Shown here piece after piece: positions 60,008 through 64,000 of a DNA stretch of 64,000 nucleotides (position 1 is its first letter; each line of letters starts with the position of its first letter). The position numbers and the translations under genes were made by a program. The notes under the pieces were generated by a model. That model had not been told where the DNA came from. It did no database searches and was given only the letters and a program-made list of their open reading frames with translations. This DNA comes from Ceratocystis colombiana (taxonomy: Eukaryota > Ascomycota > Sordariomycetes > Microascales > Ceratocystidaceae): assembly GCA_026419805.1 (NCBI GenBank), contig JAOSLS010000076.1, positions 1 to 64,000 of the forward strand, written 5' to 3'.

Positions 60008-60312
60008 TGTAAGGCTTCATGAGATATAAGAAGATTCAATTGCATAATGGCTCTGTATTAAAGAAGAACTCAATAAGTTCTAAAAGAAACTAAGGTGAGC
60101 TATGCTAATGATGGTGGTCAAGTGGTTTATATGTGTGTTGGGAGACATGCACTTTGGTAGAGGGGCTAGGGGAGGACACTAGGAAGACACTAGGAGGACA
60201 CTAGGAAGACACTAGGAGAAGGGGCTAAGGAGTAAAAGGGGCTTCTAGTGTATTGTATAGTTTCCTAGGTGAGGGTAGGGCCTGAACTATATATGATCTA
60301 TAGATCATTACA
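60008..60312 (-). repeat. I 3' LTR (about 305 bp)
   Basis: Plus-strand start TGTAAGGC, end CATTACA, giving TGTAA/TTACA inverted ends. The minus-strand purine tract at about 60314-60336 (GGAGGGGAAGGGA) fits a polypurine tract. The first 245 bp recur at 18516-18758. A perfect 14-bp palindrome TGATCTATAGATCA lies at 60294-60307. Confidence 0.8.
60175..60218. repeat. 11-bp minisatellite in the I LTR (4 units)
   Basis: GACACTAGGAR x4; the other copy of this LTR has five units. Confidence 0.88.
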
Positions 60313-63300
60313 ATTGATCCCTTCCCCTCCTTTCAGGTCACCTATGGATAGTCAGTGGTTTGCTTGTATTCTTCTAGGGCAGCTATGTCTTCAAGGTGCA
60401 CTAATAGTTCCTAGGTTAGTTCTATATAACCTGTCCATTTTACTAGCACTTGGTATTATTTCCTGTATTTCTGGTGTTAGAGGATCTTGTCCACTTAGTA
60501 TTCCCCTATAACTACATTGTCTATAGCTTCCTCCTATGATATTAGGGGTGGCTCAGGATTAGAGGACACTTGGGATAACAATAGGTCTTCTCTGTACTAG
60601 TGGACTAGGTTAATATAGAATACTAGGTAGATGCTAGAGGGGGTGTTGAGTTTAATAGTATAGGATCTAATAAGGCTAATGACTTTATATAGTAGTGCTA
60701 ACTAGTTGAGTTTCTTTGAGGGGTATAGGGTATAGATATTCTTAAGTCTTAGGTAGACTCTATTACTAACTTAGAATGATTCTATAACTTGTCAGCCTTT
60801 ATTAGTGTATTATTCCTATACTTCTTAGGCTAGGGCTATAGATGCCTAGGAGAATGTAGTGGCTTTATAGTGCTTTACTAGCTAGTTGTGTCCTGCTATA
60901 GCTAGGGAAATACTTAAGCCTATAGGTTATAGGGCAATAGTTTCAATAGGGTCTATGTAGTAGCTATAGCAGAAGAAAAATAGGCTAATGCCTATAGATG
61001 CTGAAACCTAGTTGTTCAAGGTGATCTATGCTTAGGGCAGTAGGGAAGCCTAGTCATCTTATAGGTAGGCTGTAAACATCTGGAGGTATGTCTCTATTTC
61101 CTAGTTTAAGCATTCCTATGCTCTATCAGTCTCTAGGTAGAAGGCTATAGACAAATGATGAGTGATTCTAAGTTAGTAGTATACTTTAGCCTAGAAAAGG
61201 CTGATGAATTATAGACCTTAGTCAGAGGTAATTGTATATAGGGTTCTATAGTGAGTGAATATATAGACTAAGAAAGCTTTAGCTATATTATGAGTAGTAG
61301 AAGACTTCAGGGGTATGAGGACTTTAGACTTTGACAGCTAGTCAGTGACACCTATGATGATAGTGTGCCTATTAGAGGGTAGAAGGTCAATAATGAAATT
61401 AACTATAATTTCTTACCAAGTCTATTCTAGGATTAGGAGGGGTTTTAAGAGGCTACACTTCTATTCCCACTATATTTTGCTCTATCTATAAGTGTCATAG
61501 TTTCTCATAAAGCACTATATATCTTCTGTTAACCTAGGCTAGGTGTAGGAGTGGCTTATGAGGTCTTATGTGATAGTAGTGCTAGGGTAGCCTATTAGAC
61601 TCAAATCATAGGTAGCTTGAATTATCACTGTATGAAGTGGCTTATAGGCTAGGATCCACAGGTGCTCCTGCTATAAGAGGTGTGTTTCTAAGTCAAGGGA
61701 GTATTCACTGATTTACCAAGACAGGCCCTAGTCATTAGGGAATGTATATGCTTTTTCTTATACTACTAAGCAGGCTTACTAGTATCTCTCATTATGTCTT
61801 AGTGTAGTATCCTATAGGTTATAGAGTTCTAGGTTAGTGAATAGGGATAGAAGACCTAGGTAGGGAGTGACTTCTAAGCCTTCTAGATCTTTATTAGGGT
61901 TTTTAGCCTATATTACTATAGTAATGATAAAGTTCTTACTATAGGGGTATAGTATCTAGTGAACTCTAGATTATAGTCTATCATTAGATAGGTTATATAG
62001 GAGGTCTTAGTCATATTAGGATAGGGTATTAGAGGTGACTTGTGTTATTCCAGGTCTATATATTAGTGTGAAGTCAAATTCAGATAATTCATGAGACTAG
62101 TGGTATTGATATTCTAAGAGGGTCTAGTAGGTTTAGAAGTAGATAAGGTTGTAGTGGTCAGTGTATACTTAGAATGTAATGCCAGCTAAGAAAGGGTGCT
62201 AATATTTCAAGTAGGAGAAGATTACCAATATTTCCTTATCATAGATAGGATAGTTGACCTCAGCTGGGGTGAGTTTCTATGAGAAGTATATAATAGGCTA
62301 CTAAAGGGAATCTAGGCCCTATTATCTCAATGAGGCTCCTATTACCTATCTAGAGGAATCTACTTCAATAATAGTAGGGTGATCAGGATCATAGGTAGCT
62401 AGGATAGGTATAGAGATAAGGGCCTAGTGGAGCTTATCAAAAGCTTCTTACTAGTCTAGGCCCTAAACAAATAGTTAGTCTTTCTTAGTCAGTGTAGTTA
62501 GTGGCATCACTAGAGTTGAGTAGTTCTTGATGAAATAGTAGTAGAAGTTTATAAAGCCTAAGAAGCTATAGAGGCCATATATAGAGGTTAGGGCTTCCTA
62601 TTCTTGAATTATATAGGTCTTTTCAGAGTTAGTGTAGATTCCAATACCAGGCTCTACAATAAAGCCTAGATACTTGATTGAAGAGGATTTGAAATCACTC
62701 TTATCCTAATCTAGTTAGAGGCCTGTATTATCCAGGGCCTTAATGATCTGATAGATAAGCTTATAGTAGTCTTCTCTAGAACCTGAAGTATAGATCACTA
62801 CATTATCTAGGTAGGCTGAGCAGGTAATGCCTAGCCACTAGGAAAGGACATAGTTAATGAACCACTGGAAGGAAGCCAGTGCTCCACTTAAGCTGAATAG
62901 AGTTACTAGCTATTCAAAGGAGCTGAGGTAGGTATAGAAAACAGTCTGTGGTTTATAGCCTTCTTTGACTTGAAGATAGTGGAAAGTGGAGATAATATTG
63001 ACTTTAGAGATGTATTTAGCTAATGTAATGTCATAGAGGGTATTATAGATAAGTAGTAGTAGGTATCTATCCTTCTCTATAGTGTTGTTTAGAGCATAGT
63101 AGTTGATGTAGAAGTGAATGCCTCTGCTAGGTTTCTTGATAAAGATCACTAAGGCTCCTCCTTTAGCACTACTAGCCTGAATGAAGCCAGAGTCAAGGAG
63201 CTTATATAGGGTTTTCTATAGGACTAGTAGCTCCTCTCTACTCATGGAATATAAGGGACATATAGGGGTTGATTCATCTGGCTTTAGTTAGATCTTAGTG

Positions 63301-64000
63301 TCTAGGCCTAGTCATGACAGTGGTAGAGTAGTAGCCTTCTTTCTGTCAAAAGCACTGATGACTAGGAGTAGCTAGCTAGGGCAAGACATTTAGGGGTCAG
63401 TGTAGATCTTGGTTTATAAGGCTTTCTCAATGTCATAGAGGGAGGCTGAAAAGATATAGATACCTTTAGTCTTAGTAACTTAGGCCTAGAGTACCTATAT
63501 TATATACTAGGAAATAGCTATAGTATCTAGGTCAAGGGGAGTAGTTATAAGGTAGAGTCTAAAGGGTTATTATAAGAGGACTTTATTCTAGGCTAGGTGT
63601 ATAGAGGTATTGTGGTCTATTAGCTAATATTAGCCTAGTATTAGGTCTTCTATCTAGTCAGGGACAATGTATATATATAGTTTTTCATTATAACCCCTAA
63701 GGCCTAAGTTAATCATAGTGATCTAGGTTATTATTAGGGGGTTTAGGTCACTAATGACTTATTTAACTAGATAGGGTATAATAGGTAAGGTTATGGCTTT
63801 ATACCTAAGAGTAGTGTATAGGGAGATAGTAGTAAGATAGAGGCATCTATTATTAATAAAAGTAGTAGTAAGGATATATTTATTTAGAGTTATATCTATA
63901 TAAGTACCTATTACTCCTATTTCTTTCTTAGTAATTATCTCCCCTTCAGACACTAGATAGTAATAGTCATCTAGGCCTAGTAGTTTTCTAGGTGTTTAGT
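60313..64000 (-). pseudogene. I pol: protease-RT-RNase H-integrase-chromodomain, RIP-degraded
   Basis: The minus strand carries a protease-like region at 63953-63759 (T-F-I-N-N-R-C-L near 63860-63840, a decayed D-x-G site). RT has I-F-I-K-K-P-S-R-G-I-H-F-Y-I-N-Y (from 63149) and Y-L-D-N at 62813-62802, expected Y-L-D-D. RNase H V-D-S-S is near 62355. The integrase core has T-S-D near 61230 and E-T-D-R-A near 61130. A chromodomain-like V-K-W-T-G-Y lies near 60450. Full of stops. Confidence 0.85.

Larger units (their letters stand above)
60008..64000 (-). mobile_element. LTR retrotransposon I, reversed, 5' end outside window
   Basis: A 3' LTR (60008-60312) followed on the minus strand by chromodomain, integrase, RNase H, RT and protease, in that reversed order. 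Left flank CTAGG (60003-60007). gag and the 5' LTR are beyond 64000. Confidence 0.9.

Noticed and set aside
60269..60511. Plus-strand open frame of 80 codons
   Set aside because: Crosses the I LTR/internal boundary and is antisense to the I chromodomain.

Overview
The window is a 64-kb graveyard of nested LTR retrotransposons. I see no host gene, tRNA, rRNA, CRISPR array or plasmid/phage feature. All recognisable coding sequence belongs to Ty3/Gypsy-type elements (Gag with CCHC knuckle, aspartic protease, RT, RNase H, integrase). Most elements whose 3' end is present also carry a chromodomain-like C-terminus, which places them among chromoviruses. Decay is almost purely C-to-T / G-to-A: CpG is nearly absent and CpA/TpG has become TpA, so CAG/CAA codons read as TAG/TAA. 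This matches repeat-induced point mutation (RIP) or decay of methylated cytosines, and suggests a filamentous fungus, probably an ascomycete, in an AT-rich heterochromatic compartment. The species is not identifiable from what I can see. Family letters A-J are labels made up for this report.

Layout. 1-4934: element B1 (+, 5' end outside the window). 4935-6904: two reversed fragments, J1 and J2. 6905-18513: element A1 (+), holding a complete younger reversed element F (9420-14750, target duplication CTTAT). 18514-18758: piece of an I-family LTR. 18759-24466: A2 (+, no 3' LTR). 24467-27341: H (+, truncated in RT). 27342-32638: B2 (+). 32639-38109: C1 (+, lacks its 5' LTR). 38110-38951: reversed A fragment A3. 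38952-60007: element D (+), split by C2 (39189-50907, -), which itself contains C3 (41101-46957, -), then by C4 (51343-57199, +), then by a solo A-family LTR (58596-59094, -). 60008-64000: element I (-), running out of the window.

The insertion history can be read from five exact 5-bp target-site duplications: CTTAT (F), TATAA (C2), CTACT (C3), TATAG (C4) and ATAGG (solo LTR). The deepest stack is A3 <- D <- C2 <- C3. Mutation load tracks nesting: the solo LTR and F keep CpG sites, C3 keeps many CpA sites, and the outer hosts are saturated. C2, C3 and C4 are each exactly 5857 bp with 390-bp LTRs, so their decay is by substitution without net length change. Two elements (A1 and B2) have mismatched flanking 5-mers, which points to recombination between related elements, or to assembly chimerism.

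No element looks autonomous. F is the closest: its integrase zinc-binding residues and DDE triad are visible, but its RT active site and several codons are broken. Six families (A, B, C, D, F, H) place pol in the -1 frame relative to gag. I found no previously undescribed host or defence system. What is of interest is the transposon stratigraphy, the mutation signature, and a few family-level oddities (DPG protease triad, conserved early stop in C gag, altered CCHC knuckle in F).
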